From NCBI RefSeq assembly GCF_024218795.1, contig NZ_CP100400.1, positions 2,852,001 to 2,916,000 on the forward strand: a DNA stretch of 64,000 bases. Reading direction: 5' to 3'. Below, in pieces: positions 1 to 8,976 of this stretch (within the stretch, counting starts at the first letter, position 1; every line of letters starts with the position of its first letter). Source of the DNA: Halorussus aquaticus. GTDB taxonomy: Archaea; Halobacteriota; Halobacteria; Halobacteriales; Haladaptataceae. Under the pieces are notes generated by a model. That model worked only from the letters and a program-made list of their open reading frames with translations. It was not told the DNA's origin and did not search any database. The position numbers were made by a program, and so were the translations under genes.

Positions 1-867
1 CTCGTCGGCCACCGTCGCCAGCGCCGCGAACGTCTTCGGCGGAATCTTGCCCGCGCGTTTGCTCAGGACGTCCGGGTCGAGGTCCGTCTTTCCGTCGGCG
101 ATGGCCTCGACGGGCGCGTCGGCGTCGTCTAGACCGGAGATGTGACCCGTGTTCCGAATCGCGTTCCGGAGGGTCTTGCGGCGCTGGGTGAACACGGCCT
201 TCACGAACCGGAGGAAGAACTCCTCGTCTCCGACCTCGTAGTCGGGGTCGCGTGGCGTGGTTCGGACGACCGCGCTCTCGACGTCGGGCGGGGGCGAGAA
301 CGCTTCCTTGGGCACGGGTTCGACCACTTCCACGTCGGCGTAGTGCTGGGCGCTCACCGACAGGCGGCCGTAGTCGTCGGTACCCACGTCGGCCGCCATG
401 CGCTCGGCGAACTCCTTCTGGAACATGAGGACCGTCGGCTTGCCGCGGGGGAGCAGACGGAACGTGAGTTCGCTGGAGACGCCGTAGGGGAGATTCGAGA
501 CCGAGACCGAGAAGTCTGGCAGGTCGACCGCGAGCGCGTCGCCGGAAATCACCGTCAGGCGTCCGGCCGCGATGTCGTCGGCGAACTCCTCGCGCAGGAA
601 CGCCGCGAGGTCCGGGTCGCGCTCGATGACGGTCACCTCGTCGGCCACCGCGAGCAGTCGGTCGGTCAGCGCGCCGGTCCCCGGCCCGATTTCGAGGACG
701 TGAGACAGGTCGAACCCCGCTTGCGCGGCGTAGTCGGGAAGTCGGTCGAGAACCCTATCGTCTATCAGAAAGTGCTGGTCGCGGTCGGGGTTGCCGCGGA
801 CCCCCGCCCGCCTGAGCAGGGCGTCCGGGTCTCGGGGGCCGGTCCCCGAATCGCGTGAATCGGTCAT
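1..867 (-). CDS. ksgA: 16S rRNA dimethyladenosine transferase KsgA (3' end cut by window edge)
   Basis: This is the SAM-dependent enzyme that dimethylates the two adjacent adenines in the terminal hairpin of 16S rRNA during small-subunit maturation. Translation on the minus strand from the ATG at 865-867 gives 289 codons and is still open at base 1. Visible are the SAM-binding motif EIGPGTG (residues 59-65), the acidic strand-2 ending VIERD, and the adenine-methylase catalytic motif NLPY (residues 125-128), followed by the C-terminal TQRRKTLRNA segment typical of KsgA/Dim1. It is the last gene of a minus-strand series after rpl21e, rpo4 and the DUF655 gene, an arrangement widely shared among haloarchaea. 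A 148-base gap separates it from the DUF655 gene, so it may have its own promoter. Identity is secure; only the C-terminus is missing. Confidence 0.95.
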   Translation of the reverse strand, partial: MTDSRDSGTGPRDPDALLRRAGVRGNPDRDQHFLIDDRVLDRLPDYAAQAGFDLSHVLEIGPGTGALTDRLLAVADEVTVIERDPDLAAFLREEFADDIAAGRLTVISGDALAVDLPDFSVSVSNLPYGVSSELTFRLLPRGKPTVLMFQKEFAERMAADVGTDDYGRLSVSAQHYADVEVVEPVPKEAFSPPPDVESAVVRTTPRDPDYEVGDEEFFLRFVKAVFTQRRKTLRNAIRNTGHISGLDDADAPVEAIADGKTDLDPDVLSKRAGKIPPKTFAALATVADE

Positions 868-1015
868 GTTGTCCCCGGATAGAAACCGGAGGTGGGTAAA
901 GCCACCGAGTCCGCCGGAACGTGTCTGAGAACTGATTTCGAGGACGACGGTTAGACACGACTGTAGAGGCGAAAGGTTTGATTACGGGAGTGTCCGGGGA
1001 GACGAAAAGGGACGA

Positions 1016-1603
1016 CTACTGCTGCTGTTCTTCGACTCGCACGAACGTCCGGTACTTCAGGTCGTCCTCCCGAATTTCTTCGAGGATGCGCTCGACCAGC
1101 ACCTCTTTGGGGTTGTGAAACCCAGACACCCGGTCCTCCACGTCGTCGAAACTCTCGAAGGGCTTGCGCTTGCGCTGTTCGAGGATGTTGTTCCGGAGTT
1201 TCTTCCCGACGCCCGGGAGGAGATTTAGCTGGTGGAGGCGTAGCGTGATGGGTTGGGCGTCGCTGTAGAAGTCGACGAACCGCCGTTCGTTCGACTCCAC
1301 CACGTCTCGGATGGCGTGTTCGAGTTCCGACTGGGCCGCCCCGGAGAGGTCCTCGAACTCGATTTCGCGGACGCTGGCGACCAGTTCGTTCGACCGGTCG
1401 GCGTCGAAGCGGTCGGTGATGGTGAGGCTCACGTCCTCTTCGAGCGTCACCTCGAACAGTCGGAACTCCTCGACTCCGAGAGCGTACGTCAGCGCGGGTT
1501 TCTGGTACTGCGGCCGGTCGTCGTCGGCCCGGCCGTGCGGGAGATAGTCCAGCACGACCGCTGGCACTCGCTCGTCGCCGTCGTTCTGTTCGATCATTGT
1601 CAT
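1016..1603 (-). CDS. DUF655 family nucleic-acid-binding protein
   Basis: The 195-residue product matches the archaeal DUF655 family: an N-terminal beta-rich (OB/S1-like) half beginning with VVLDYLPHG, then a helix-hairpin-helix region around LNLLPGVGKKLRNNILEQR (about residues 125-145). The HhH points to RNA or DNA binding; no catalytic motif is visible and the exact role is unknown. It lies 38 bases downstream of rpo4 in the rpl21e - rpo4 - DUF655 - ksgA order, so a job in ribosome assembly or transcription-translation housekeeping is a reasonable inference. The start ATG is at 1601-1603; a second in-frame ATG two codons later is an alternative. Confidence 0.88.
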   Translation of the reverse strand: MTMIEQNDGDERVPAVVLDYLPHGRADDDRPQYQKPALTYALGVEEFRLFEVTLEEDVSLTITDRFDADRSNELVASVREIEFEDLSGAAQSELEHAIRDVVESNERRFVDFYSDAQPITLRLHQLNLLPGVGKKLRNNILEQRKRKPFESFDDVEDRVSGFHNPKEVLVERILEEIREDDLKYRTFVRVEEQQQ

Positions 1604-1641
1604 AGAATACGGCGACGACCCACTTAAAGAGTAGGTGGCAA

Positions 1642-1998
1642 TCAGTCGTACTTTGCGACGACGTTGAGGATGTCGTCGAGTTCCTCGCCCGAGAGGGTGT
1701 AGCGCTCTTGGGCGTACACCGCGCGGAGTTCGTCGCGGTCCTTCGGGAGGATGTCGGTGATCTTGTACGCCGTCGGTTCGTCCACTTTGTCGAGTTCGAG
1801 CAGTTCCTCGACGAGTTCGCGGGACTCCTCGGCTTCGAGCGTGGCGAAGCGGTTGACGTGTTCGATGGCACGGGCCAGTTCGTAGCGCATCTCGCGGTCT
1901 TCGTCGAGAGCGCGTTCCTCTTCGATGCCCGCGAGCAGGTCCTTGGCCTCGGCCGTGGTCAGGTACTCCTCCTCGACCTTCTCCTTGAATATCGTCAT
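1642..1998 (-). CDS. rpo4: DNA-directed RNA polymerase subunit F (Rpo4)
   Basis: This 118-residue acidic helical protein is the archaeal counterpart of eukaryotic Rpb4. It pairs with Rpo7 to form the stalk of RNA polymerase, which contacts nascent RNA and TFE. Family features are the N-terminal YLTTAEAKDLL segment and the C-terminal HRDC-like region with ITDILPKDRDELRAVYAQER and a final GEELDDILN helix. The start codon is separated by a single base from the stop of rpl21e, so the two are almost certainly cotranscribed. The TFE partner that acts with the stalk is also encoded in this window, at 44.8 kb. Confidence 0.95.
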   Translation of the reverse strand: MTIFKEKVEEEYLTTAEAKDLLAGIEEERALDEDREMRYELARAIEHVNRFATLEAEESRELVEELLELDKVDEPTAYKITDILPKDRDELRAVYAQERYTLSGEELDDILNVVAKYD

Positions 1999-1999
1999 G

Positions 2000-2290
2000 C
2001 TATTCCTGCGCTTTCAGGTGCGCCGGGGTGACGATGAGGGTCTTTTCCTTGCCGCGGTCGTTGACGCTGACCTTGTAGGCCGCGCCCTGTTTGCCGACGA
2101 TTTCACCGGTCTGGCCGCCGAACCGCGGGTGGAAGCGACCCTTCTCGACGCTCGGGTCTATCTTGAGGTGGACCTTCTGGCCCTCCTCGTACTGCTGGAC
2201 GGCCCGCTGGGGCGGAGACGTACCGCTCTCGCGGGGGTCGTTCGAGAGCTTGTCACGAGTGCTGTGGTAGGGTCCGTTCGAACTCGGCAT
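2000..2290 (-). CDS. rpl21e: 50S ribosomal protein L21e
   Basis: The 96-residue product is the archaeal/eukaryotic large-subunit protein eL21. The family signature is the SH3-like segment [20 protein letters not shown] (residues 37-56) followed by [13 protein letters not shown] and the C-terminal LIVTPAHL. An upstream in-frame extension is open but lacks family similarity. I therefore chose the ATG at 2288-2290, which gives the usual length of about 96 residues and lies about 30 bases below a clear TATA element. It heads the operon with rpo4 one base downstream. Confidence 0.95.
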   Translation of the reverse strand: MPSSNGPYHSTRDKLSNDPRESGTSPPQRAVQQYEEGQKVHLKIDPSVEKGRFHPRFGGQTGEIVGKQGAAYKVSVNDRGKEKTLIVTPAHLKAQE

Positions 2291-2318
2291 AGTCGTACGT
2301 CCCTCTTGTTCTGTCTCC

Positions 2319-2328
2319 GTTATAAATG
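2319..2328 (-). promoter_or_regulatory. TATA element for the rpl21e operon
   Basis: On the minus strand the sequence reads ATTTATAA, centred about 33 bases before the rpl21e ATG. That predicts a transcription start a few bases before, or at, the start codon, the common near-leaderless haloarchaeal arrangement. Confidence 0.55.
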
Positions 2329-2465
2329 GTGCGTTCCGCGCTTCCCAAAAGGTGCTAGTGACGACGGCCGTCGCCGGTCGCCGACTACGTACGGCCAGCC
2401 TAACTAGCCGCCGTTTCACGGCACTGCCACCAGCCCTATGCCGGTAGCCGCCCTGAAACGTCTGC

Positions 2466-3029
2466 ATGGTCGACGTACTCGGACACCTCGGGATGGCGCT
2501 GATATGGCTCGCACCCGCGTGGTACTTCATCGAGCGACGGAAGACGGCGGCGGTGTTCGTCGGACTGGGCTTCTGGTTCGGGATGTTGCCGGACGTGGAC
2601 CTCTACCTCTCGAACTGGTTCGCGGGCATCCACCACCACGGCGTCTTCCACACGGTCCTCGTCGTCACCCTCCTGTCGTTAGTTTTCGGGCCGCTACTCG
2701 GATGGGTCTTCACGAAGGTGAACAACCAGACAGACCTGTTCACGGACCGGGCCGCGAGGCACGCCTACGAGATGGGCGTCATCGCGGTCTGGGTCGCGGG
2801 ACTCTCGCACCTGTTCGCCGACATGCTGTCGGCCCCCGACGCCTCGACCCGGATCGAACCGCTCTGGCCCCTCGTCAAAGGCCCTGTCATCTACATGGAC
2901 CTGCTCTGGTACAAATCGTTCTGGGCGACGACCGCGCTGTTCCTCCTCGGCGCGGGGATCAACGTCGTAGCGTGGTTCTGGAAATCGGAGCAACCGAACG
3001 CTCGAGAACCCGGGGCCGTTTCAGAGTGA
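2466..3029 (+). CDS. YdjM/DUF457-like membrane-bound metal-dependent hydrolase
   Basis: This 187-residue protein has about four to five membrane segments (around residues 6-22, 27-42, 60-80, 100-118 and 155-172). Conserved metal-ligand-like motifs sit at membrane edges: GHLG near the N-terminus, [19 protein letters not shown] and [11 protein letters not shown]. The spaced His and Asp residues are characteristic of the YdjM / 'membrane-bound metal-dependent hydrolase' family (PF04307). In bacteria this family is linked to envelope or phospholipid functions; the substrate is not known in archaea. It is a single gene transcribed away from rpl21e. The family assignment is fairly sure, the activity is not. 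Confidence 0.8.
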   Translation: MVDVLGHLGMALIWLAPAWYFIERRKTAAVFVGLGFWFGMLPDVDLYLSNWFAGIHHHGVFHTVLVVTLLSLVFGPLLGWVFTKVNNQTDLFTDRAARHAYEMGVIAVWVAGLSHLFADMLSAPDASTRIEPLWPLVKGPVIYMDLLWYKSFWATTALFLLGAGINVVAWFWKSEQPNAREPGAVSE

Positions 3030-3125
3030 CGGACTGACGGGGTTCGCCTTCGCCCCGCGAGTAGAAAACCGGTCCTGCGTGTCGAAAGGGCAAGAGTAAC
3101 CTGCCGCCCGTGCGTCGCTACGGGT

Positions 3126-4292
3126 ATGACCGACGACGACGAGTTCCGCTTCGAGACGCGTTCGATTCATGCCGGACAGGAACCCGACGAGGAGACCGGG
3201 GCGCTCATGACCCCGATTCACGCCAACTCCACGTACGAGCAGGACGCGCCCGGCGAACACCGCGGCTACGAGTACTCCCGGACGGGCAACCCCACGCGGA
3301 CGGACCTCGAAGCCAACGTCGCCAGCCTCGAAGGCGGCGACTACGGCCGGGCGTTCTCCAGCGGGATGGGCGCGATAAACACGGTGCTGAACCTGCTCGA
3401 ATCCGGCGACCACGTGGTCGCAAGCGAGGACGTGTACGGCGGCACCCACCGCATCTTCACGCAGGTCTACGAGAAGTACGACCTCGAATTCGACTTCGTG
3501 GACATGACCGACCTCGACGAGACGGAGGCCGCGATGCGAGAGAACACGGAACTCGTCTGGGTCGAGACGCCGACGAACCCCCTGCTCAACGTCGTGGACA
3601 TCGCGGGCACCGCCGACATCGCCCACGAGAACGACGCCCTCTGCGCAGTGGACAACACGTTCGCCACGCCGTACCTCCAGCGCCCGCTCGAACTCGGCGC
3701 TGACCTCGTGACTCACTCGCTGACCAAGTACATGGGCGGCCACTCCGACGTGGTCGGCGGCGCGCTCGTGACGAACGACGAGGAACTCGACGAGGAGTTC
3801 GGCTTCTACCAGAACAGCGTCGGCGCGACGCCCGGCCCCCACGAGTGCTTCCTCGTCCTCCGCGGCACGAAGACGCTCCCGGTCCGGATGGACCGCCACT
3901 GCGAGAACGCCCACGCGCTGGCCGAGTGGCTGGAAGACCACGAGGACGTGGCGCGGGTCTACTACCCCGGACTGGAGAGCCACCCCGACCACGACCTCGC
4001 CGCGTCGCAGATGGACGACTTCGGCGGCATGGTCAGTTTCGAGATGGACGCTTCGCTCGACGAGACCGCCGACGTGGTGAGCGAGACGGAGGTGTTCACC
4101 CTCGCGGAGAGTCTGGGCGGCGTCGAGAGCCTCATCGAACAACCCGCGACGATGACCCACGCCGCGATTCCGAAGGAAGAGCGCGAGGCCGCGGGCCTCC
4201 GCGACGGCCTGATTCGGGCGAGCATCGGCATCGAGAACGTCGAAGACCTGAAGGCCGACCTCCAGCAAGCGTTCGAGCAGTCGCTGGAGTGA
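3126..4292 (+). CDS. Cystathionine gamma-synthase/lyase family PLP enzyme
   Basis: This 388-residue Cys/Met-metabolism PLP-dependent enzyme is of fold type I. The PLP-binding lysine lies in THSLTKYMGGHSD (about residue 202), with YEYSRTGNPTR near the N-terminus and the SLGGVESLIEQPATMTHA block that marks the cystathionine synthase/lyase group. It could form cystathionine from an activated homoserine and cysteine, or cleave cystathionine or homocysteine in transsulfuration; sequence alone does not separate these reactions. It is a full-length single gene with the ATG at 3126. No other methionine or cysteine gene is next to it. Confidence 0.9.
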   Translation: MTDDDEFRFETRSIHAGQEPDEETGALMTPIHANSTYEQDAPGEHRGYEYSRTGNPTRTDLEANVASLEGGDYGRAFSSGMGAINTVLNLLESGDHVVASEDVYGGTHRIFTQVYEKYDLEFDFVDMTDLDETEAAMRENTELVWVETPTNPLLNVVDIAGTADIAHENDALCAVDNTFATPYLQRPLELGADLVTHSLTKYMGGHSDVVGGALVTNDEELDEEFGFYQNSVGATPGPHECFLVLRGTKTLPVRMDRHCENAHALAEWLEDHEDVARVYYPGLESHPDHDLAASQMDDFGGMVSFEMDASLDETADVVSETEVFTLAESLGGVESLIEQPATMTHAAIPKEEREAAGLRDGLIRASIGIENVEDLKADLQQAFEQSLE

Positions 4293-4380
4293 GACGCGTC
4301 GTAGACGGTCGTTTTCGGTGAGGCTGACACTACCCCGATAGTCCAGTAGAACTACCACGCGGGACTCCGTATCCGGGCGC

Positions 4381-5049
4381 ATGACGGAGACCTCCGCGGT
4401 ACACGCACTGCCGCTGTCGTTCGAGCGCGACGAGGGCGAGTTTGTCGTCCACCCCGCCGCGGTCGAGACGCCGCGCGGCCTCGTTCTCGTGGACGTGGGA
4501 CTCCCCGGCGCAATCGAACAACTGTCGGTCCACCTCGACGACCTCGGGTTCGGGTGGGACGACGTGTGGGCCGTCCTCGTCACGCACCACGACGGCGACC
4601 ACGTCGGGTCGCTCCCCGACGTTCTCGACCGAACCGACGCGGCGGTGTTCGCCGCGCGCGAGGAGACGCCCTACATCGACGGCCGGAAGGACCCCGTGAA
4701 GGGCGGCGACTCGGTCGGCGTCCCGGTGGACGTGGAAATCGAGAACGGCGTCACGTTCCGGACCGAGGCCGGACCGATGCGGGTCGTCGGGACGCCCGGC
4801 CACTCGCCGGGCCACGTTTCGCTGGTCTTCCCGGAGGCCGACCTGCTCGTCGCGGGCGACGCGCTGACTGCTCCGGAAGGCGACCTCTCCGGACCGAACG
4901 AGGGGTTCACGCCGGAGATGGACGAAGCGACCGAGTCCGTCGGAACGCTCGCCGAGTACGACGTGGACCGGACCCTCTGCTATCACGGCGGACTCGTTGA
5001 CGAGGGCACCGACTCCATCGCCCGCATCCACGACGAACTCGCGGAGTGA
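4381..5049 (+). CDS. MBL-fold metallo-hydrolase
   Basis: This 222-residue metallo-beta-lactamase-fold protein carries the first metal motif as THHDGDHVG (residues about 63-71). The usual second His of HxHxDH is Asp here, a variant common in haloarchaeal MBL proteins. Later ligands are visible in GTPGHSPGHVSLVF and the Asp of LVAGDAL, plus CYHGG near the C-terminus. Members act as thioesterases (glyoxalase II-like), lactonases or other hydrolases; the substrate cannot be read from sequence. It is a single gene transcribed in the same direction as the VOC-family gene downstream, which has its own 100-base spacer. Confidence 0.85.
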   Translation: MTETSAVHALPLSFERDEGEFVVHPAAVETPRGLVLVDVGLPGAIEQLSVHLDDLGFGWDDVWAVLVTHHDGDHVGSLPDVLDRTDAAVFAAREETPYIDGRKDPVKGGDSVGVPVDVEIENGVTFRTEAGPMRVVGTPGHSPGHVSLVFPEADLLVAGDALTAPEGDLSGPNEGFTPEMDEATESVGTLAEYDVDRTLCYHGGLVDEGTDSIARIHDELAE

Positions 5050-5151
5050 GCGTCGGTCGCGGGTCGAGTGTCAGTCGCGGGACGGGTTCCGGGGGCGGGG
5101 TGACGCGGGTGTTACCTGAGACCTATTAGGTCCCGGCGGCTACCCGGACGT

Positions 5152-5781
5152 ATGTCCAACAGACGCCGACAGGCCGACGACTTCGAGATAACTGCCGACC
5201 TCCCGGACAGTCCGATGCACACCACCGGAACCGACCACATCACGCTCATCGGGAGCAACACCGAGGACACCGTCGAGTTCTACCGCGACATCCTCGGGAT
5301 GCCGCTCGTCCTCCGGCAACCGAACCTCGACGACCCCTCCCAGACCCACCTCTTCTTCGACACGGGCGACGGTCGCATCGTCACGTTCTTCGTGAACGAG
5401 GACCGCGACTCGGACCCGCGGCCCCAGCGCACCGGCGTGGGCGCTGTCCACCACCTCTCGTTCAGCATCGACCCCGAGGAGTTCGTGGAGATTCGCGAGA
5501 CGCTCAACGAGGAGTGGCGCGGGTGCAACGAGTTCGACCGCGGCATCTTCCACTCGCTGTACACGCAGGACCACAACGGACTGGTCATCGAACTCTCGAC
5601 CGACAAGTGGGCGATTCCGGATGACCGACGGGGAGAGGTACTGGCGACCGCCCAGCGCATCCGCGAGGAGGACGGCGCGGACTTCGCCGAGGAACGCCAC
5701 ATCGAACAGGCGCTCGACGAACTCGGCATGGACGTCGAGAAGTACGACCTGCCGGACGCCGACACCGGGTCGGGCGTCTGA
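5152..5781 (+). CDS. VOC-family (glyoxalase/dioxygenase-fold) protein
   Basis: This 209-residue protein has a vicinal-oxygen-chelate module opening with TDHITLIGSN and continuing through the paired beta-alpha-beta units, with HHLSF and the metal-site-like GLVIELSTD segment near residue 147. The spacing of the two His residues (TDH, then HHLSF) and the final Glu fits a metal site. Ring-cleavage dioxygenases, glyoxalase I and fosfomycin-type enzymes all share this fold, so the reaction is unassigned. The C-terminal 60 residues are helical and charged. The ATG lies about 40 bases after a run of pyrimidine- and GC-rich sequence; no unusual feature was seen. Confidence 0.78.
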   Translation: MSNRRRQADDFEITADLPDSPMHTTGTDHITLIGSNTEDTVEFYRDILGMPLVLRQPNLDDPSQTHLFFDTGDGRIVTFFVNEDRDSDPRPQRTGVGAVHHLSFSIDPEEFVEIRETLNEEWRGCNEFDRGIFHSLYTQDHNGLVIELSTDKWAIPDDRRGEVLATAQRIREEDGADFAEERHIEQALDELGMDVEKYDLPDADTGSGV

Positions 5782-5888
5782 GGACACCGGAAGTAGGCGC
5801 GACGAATCGAGTCCGAGACGCCGATACGACCGGGCGAGTTCGGGCGCGACTCCGCGGACTCTTTACTCTCGGCCCACTGGAGTCGCGT

Positions 5889-6506
5889 ATGGAACCGGAG
5901 GAAAACCACCAGTACTGGGCCGATCGCTCGACGGAGTTCTCCCCCGAGTACTACGCCAACATCGGACAGAACGAGGTGACGGAGACCCTCGCCGCCGTGT
6001 TCGACCACTACGTGAACGACGACGCCGCGATTCTCGAAGTCGGCTGTAGCTCCGGCCGTCACCTCGCGCACCTGCTCGACGACGGGTACGAGAACCTCAC
6101 GGGAATCGACATCAACGACGACTCTTTCGACGTGATGGCCGACCACTATCCGCGCCTCGCGGAGACGGGGACGTTCCACACCGGTGCGATGGAGGACATC
6201 GTCCCCGAGTTCGACGACGACGCGTTCGACGTGGTCTACTCTGTGGAGACGCTCCAGCACGTTCACCCCGAGAACACGTGGGTGTTCGAGGAGTTGACCC
6301 GTGTCACCGACGACTTACTGATAACCGCCGAGAACGAGGGTAACAGTCCCCGGCGCGGCCGCGAAGGTGCCGAGGTGAGTCACGTCCACGACGACTTTCC
6401 GCTCTACCACCGCGACTGGGAACAGGTGTTCTCGGAGTTGGGGGCCGCCCAACTCCTCTGCGAACCCGGCAAGCGCGACACGGTTCGCGTATTCCGAGTC
6501 CTCTGA
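5889..6506 (+). CDS. Class I SAM-dependent methyltransferase
   Basis: The 205-residue protein has the Rossmann methyltransferase signature ILEVGCSSGRHLAHL (around residues 45-60), the acidic second-strand motif GIDINDDS, and a post-I block FDVVYSVETLQHV. The substrate is unknown. The first 40 residues are acidic and probably form a substrate cap. It ends 72 bases before the iron-box palindrome of the next gene and reads toward it, so it is not obviously part of the iron regulon. Confidence 0.85.
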   Translation: MEPEENHQYWADRSTEFSPEYYANIGQNEVTETLAAVFDHYVNDDAAILEVGCSSGRHLAHLLDDGYENLTGIDINDDSFDVMADHYPRLAETGTFHTGAMEDIVPEFDDDAFDVVYSVETLQHVHPENTWVFEELTRVTDDLLITAENEGNSPRRGREGAEVSHVHDDFPLYHRDWEQVFSELGAAQLLCEPGKRDTVRVFRVL

Positions 6507-6574
6507 CTCGTTACACCGCCGGAACAGGGACTCGCGTCCGATAGCTCTCCGGACAGTTTCACGCATCCCACAGG

Positions 6575-6593
6575 TTTTTAGGCCAGCCTAAAA
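6575..6593. promoter_or_regulatory. Iron box 1 (DtxR/IdeR/Idr-like palindrome)
   Basis: The core TTAGGCCAGCCTAA at 6578-6591 is flanked by T and A runs. It overlaps the likely TATA region of the glutamine-synthetase-like gene, whose ATG follows at 6618. The same 14-base pattern recurs five more times, four of them at the siderophore promoters. Occupancy here would block promoter binding, so iron-replete repression is the expected effect (inference from DtxR-family iron repressors). Confidence 0.75.
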
Positions 6594-6605
6594 TAACCGC
6601 GTTGC

Positions 6606-6611
6606 AAGGAG
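6606..6611 (+). promoter_or_regulatory. Shine-Dalgarno AAGGAG for the GS-like gene
   Basis: AAGGAG lies six bases before the ATG at 6618. Many genes in this window look leaderless, so a strong ribosome-binding site is notable. It supports the chosen start and a transcript with a short leader. Confidence 0.6.
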
Positions 6612-6617
6612 ATACTG

Positions 6618-7955
6618 ATGACGGAGAACCAGTCGATTGCCGAACGATGTCGGGACGCGAACTGCGACCTCGTGCGGTTGCTGTTCGTGACCCAGAGCGG
6701 GGCGATACGCGCCCACGCGGTGGACGCCTCGAAGGTCGAAACCGCCGTCGAGGACGGCGTGACGCTCTCCCAACTGGTGCAGACGTACAACGCGCTCGGC
6801 GTCCGAGACAAGGACGGACGGTTCGACGCCGCCGGAGAGGTCCGACTCTGCCCCGACTCAGAGACGTTCCGGGCGCTCCCCTACGCCGAACGCACGGGGG
6901 CGATGCTCTGCGACGTCGAAACGCTCGACGGCGACCCGTGGACCGTGGACCCGCGCTCGTCGCTCCGGGCGTTCGTCGAGCGACTGCGGGCCGACGGACT
7001 CGCGCCCGAAGTCGCGTTCGAGAGCGAGTTTCACCTGTTCGAGACCGACGACGACGGCACCGTCCGCAACGTGGACGAACGCGGAGCGTACCTGACCAAG
7101 AGTACGCGCGAGACTCACGAGACCGTCTTGGCGACGATAGACGCGCTGAAGGCACAGGACGTCGCCGTGGAGAAGTATTACCCCGAGTACGCGGCCGGGA
7201 AACACGAAATCGTCACGGGCCACGCGCCGGGCGTCCGGGCGGCGGACGAACACGTCCTCCTGCGCGAGACGGTCGATAGCGTCGCGCGCGACCACGGCTA
7301 CCGCGCCACGTTCCTCCCGAAACCGTTCGACCACGCGACGAACGGCTGTCACGTCCACCTGTCGCTGTGGGACGAGACCAACCGCTTCCACGACGAGGAC
7401 GAGGGGCTGAGTCGGACGGCCAGACAGTTCGTCGCGGGCGTCCTCGACCACGCGCCCGGTCTCGTCGCGCTGACGGCCCCGACCGTCAACTCCTACGCCC
7501 GCTTGCGGCCCCAACTCGGCGCGACGGCGTTCGTCTGCTGGGGACGGGGGAACCGCGAGGCCCTCGTCCGCGTGCCCGCGACGGGCCAGTCCGACGACCC
7601 CGAGGCGACGCGGGTGGAGTTCCGCGCGGCCGACAACACCGCGAACCCGTACCTCGCCCTGCTGGGATTGCTCGCGGCCGGGTACGACGGAATCGAACGC
7701 GAACTCGCGCCTCCGGAGTCGGTCTCCATCGACCCCGGCACCCTCTCGGCGGCGGCGCGCCGAGAGCGGGACATCGACCGACTCCCGCGGACGCTCGGCG
7801 CGGCGCTCGACGCGCTCGAAGGCGACGAGGTGCTGCGCGACGCGCTCGGCGCGGACCTCTTCGAGACGTACCTCGGCGTCAAGCGGAGTCATTGGAAGGC
7901 GTTCACGGACAGTGCGGTCTCTTGGGAGCGCGAGCGACTCCGAGACGTGTACTGA
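6618..7955 (+). CDS. Glutamine-synthetase-family ligase in the iron regulon
   Basis: This 445-residue protein of the glutamine synthetase fold (amide-bond ligases using ATP, glutamate and an amine) has an N-terminal beta-grasp half with [15 protein letters not shown]. The C-terminal catalytic domain shows [19 protein letters not shown] (about residues 194-205), NGCHVHLS (about 241-248) and the terminal [19 protein letters not shown] block. It resembles the GlnA-like/PuuA/FluG branch rather than the main nitrogen-assimilation GlnA. It may glutamylate an amine other than ammonia. An iron-box palindrome covers its promoter and it converges on the siderophore-uptake operon, which suggests a role in siderophore biosynthesis, modification or polyamine/diaminopropane handling. 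That role is inference; the fold is clear. A housekeeping GlnA cannot be ruled out without a phylogeny. Confidence 0.82.
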   Translation: MTENQSIAERCRDANCDLVRLLFVTQSGAIRAHAVDASKVETAVEDGVTLSQLVQTYNALGVRDKDGRFDAAGEVRLCPDSETFRALPYAERTGAMLCDVETLDGDPWTVDPRSSLRAFVERLRADGLAPEVAFESEFHLFETDDDGTVRNVDERGAYLTKSTRETHETVLATIDALKAQDVAVEKYYPEYAAGKHEIVTGHAPGVRAADEHVLLRETVDSVARDHGYRATFLPKPFDHATNGCHVHLSLWDETNRFHDEDEGLSRTARQFVAGVLDHAPGLVALTAPTVNSYARLRPQLGATAFVCWGRGNREALVRVPATGQSDDPEATRVEFRAADNTANPYLALLGLLAAGYDGIERELAPPESVSIDPGTLSAAARRERDIDRLPRTLGAALDALEGDEVLRDALGADLFETYLGVKRSHWKAFTDSAVSWERERLRDVY

Positions 7956-8007
7956 GACGAGTTGGCGGCGTTTCGCGCGATACTCCGTGTCCCGTCCGCA
8001 CTGGCCG

Positions 8008-8973
8008 TCACAGAGTGTGACGGACCGGCTCGTACGGCTCTTCGAGATACTCCACGTCGGAGTCCGACAGCGAGATGTCGAGCGCTTCGACGGCCTGTTC
8101 GAGGTGTTCGATGCTGGTCGTTCCGACGACCGGCGCGTCCACGACGTCCTTGTGGAACAGCCACGCGAGCGCGATCTGTGCCATCGTCACTCCGTTCTCG
8201 TCGGCGAGTTCCGCGACGCGCTCGTTGATTTCGCGGCCGTTCCCCTCCAGATACGGGTAGAGGTCGGTGTAGTCGTTGGTCCGTCCTCTCGCGGTGGTCT
8301 CCAGTTCGGCGTGGGGCCGAGCCAGATACCCCTTCGCCAGCGGACTCCACGGCAGCACTCCGACGCCGTTCTCGCGACAGTACGGGAGCATCTCGCGCTC
8401 CTCCTCGCGGTACAGGAGGTTGTAGTGGTTCTGCATCGAGACGAACGACTGGAGTCCGAGCGCCTCGCTCCGGCGTCGGGCCTCGGCCAACTGGTAGGCC
8501 AGCGTCGTGCTCGCGCCGACGTACCGGACCGACCCCCGACGCACCGCGTCGTCGAGCGTCCGGAGCGTCTCCTCGACGGGCACGTCGTCGTCCCAGCGGT
8601 GGGTCTGATAGAGGTCGATGGTGTCCACGCCGAGGCGGTCCAGACTGTTCGAGAGTTCCTGCTCGATGGCCTTTCGGGAGAGACCGCGAGCGTTCGGGTT
8701 CGACTCGTCCATCTCGCCGAACACCTTCGTCGCGACGACGAGTCGGTCGCGGTCGTAGCCGTCGATGGCCTCGCCGAGAATCTCCTCGCTCCCGCCCGTC
8801 GAGTAGACGTTCGCGGTGTCGAAGAAGTTGACGCCGAGGTCGATGGCCCGGTCGATAATCTCGCGGCTCTCGTCCGAGTCGAGCATCCACTCCTTCCCGT
8901 CACCGAACCCGAGACAGCCGAGACAGATGCGACTGACCGACAGGCCGGTGTCGCCGAGGGTCGTGTACTCCAT
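8008..8973 (-). CDS. Aldo/keto reductase, cotranscribed with siderophore-binding protein
   Basis: This 321-residue NAD(P)H-dependent oxidoreductase has a TIM-barrel fold. The catalytic tetrad is visible: Asp in the NFFDTANVY segment (about residue 50), Tyr of VYSTGGSE, Lys of VVATKVFG, and His in LYQTHRWD. It starts three bases after the stop of the siderophore-binding-protein gene, so the two share a promoter carrying two iron boxes. General AKRs act on aldehydes and ketones. The operon context suggests a part in iron acquisition, for example reductive iron release or precursor metabolism, but that is inference only. It is full length with typical neighbourhood codon use. Confidence 0.88.
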   Translation of the reverse strand: MEYTTLGDTGLSVSRICLGCLGFGDGKEWMLDSDESREIIDRAIDLGVNFFDTANVYSTGGSEEILGEAIDGYDRDRLVVATKVFGEMDESNPNARGLSRKAIEQELSNSLDRLGVDTIDLYQTHRWDDDVPVEETLRTLDDAVRRGSVRYVGASTTLAYQLAEARRRSEALGLQSFVSMQNHYNLLYREEEREMLPYCRENGVGVLPWSPLAKGYLARPHAELETTARGRTNDYTDLYPYLEGNGREINERVAELADENGVTMAQIALAWLFHKDVVDAPVVGTTSIEHLEQAVEALDISLSDSDVEYLEEPYEPVRHTL

Positions 8974-8976
8974 GGC

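Noticed and set aside
3021-4583. 520-codon minus-strand open frame across the cystathionine enzyme gene
   Set aside because: It is antisense to a clear PLP enzyme; long spurious frames are expected in GC-rich haloarchaeal DNA and the protein resembles nothing.
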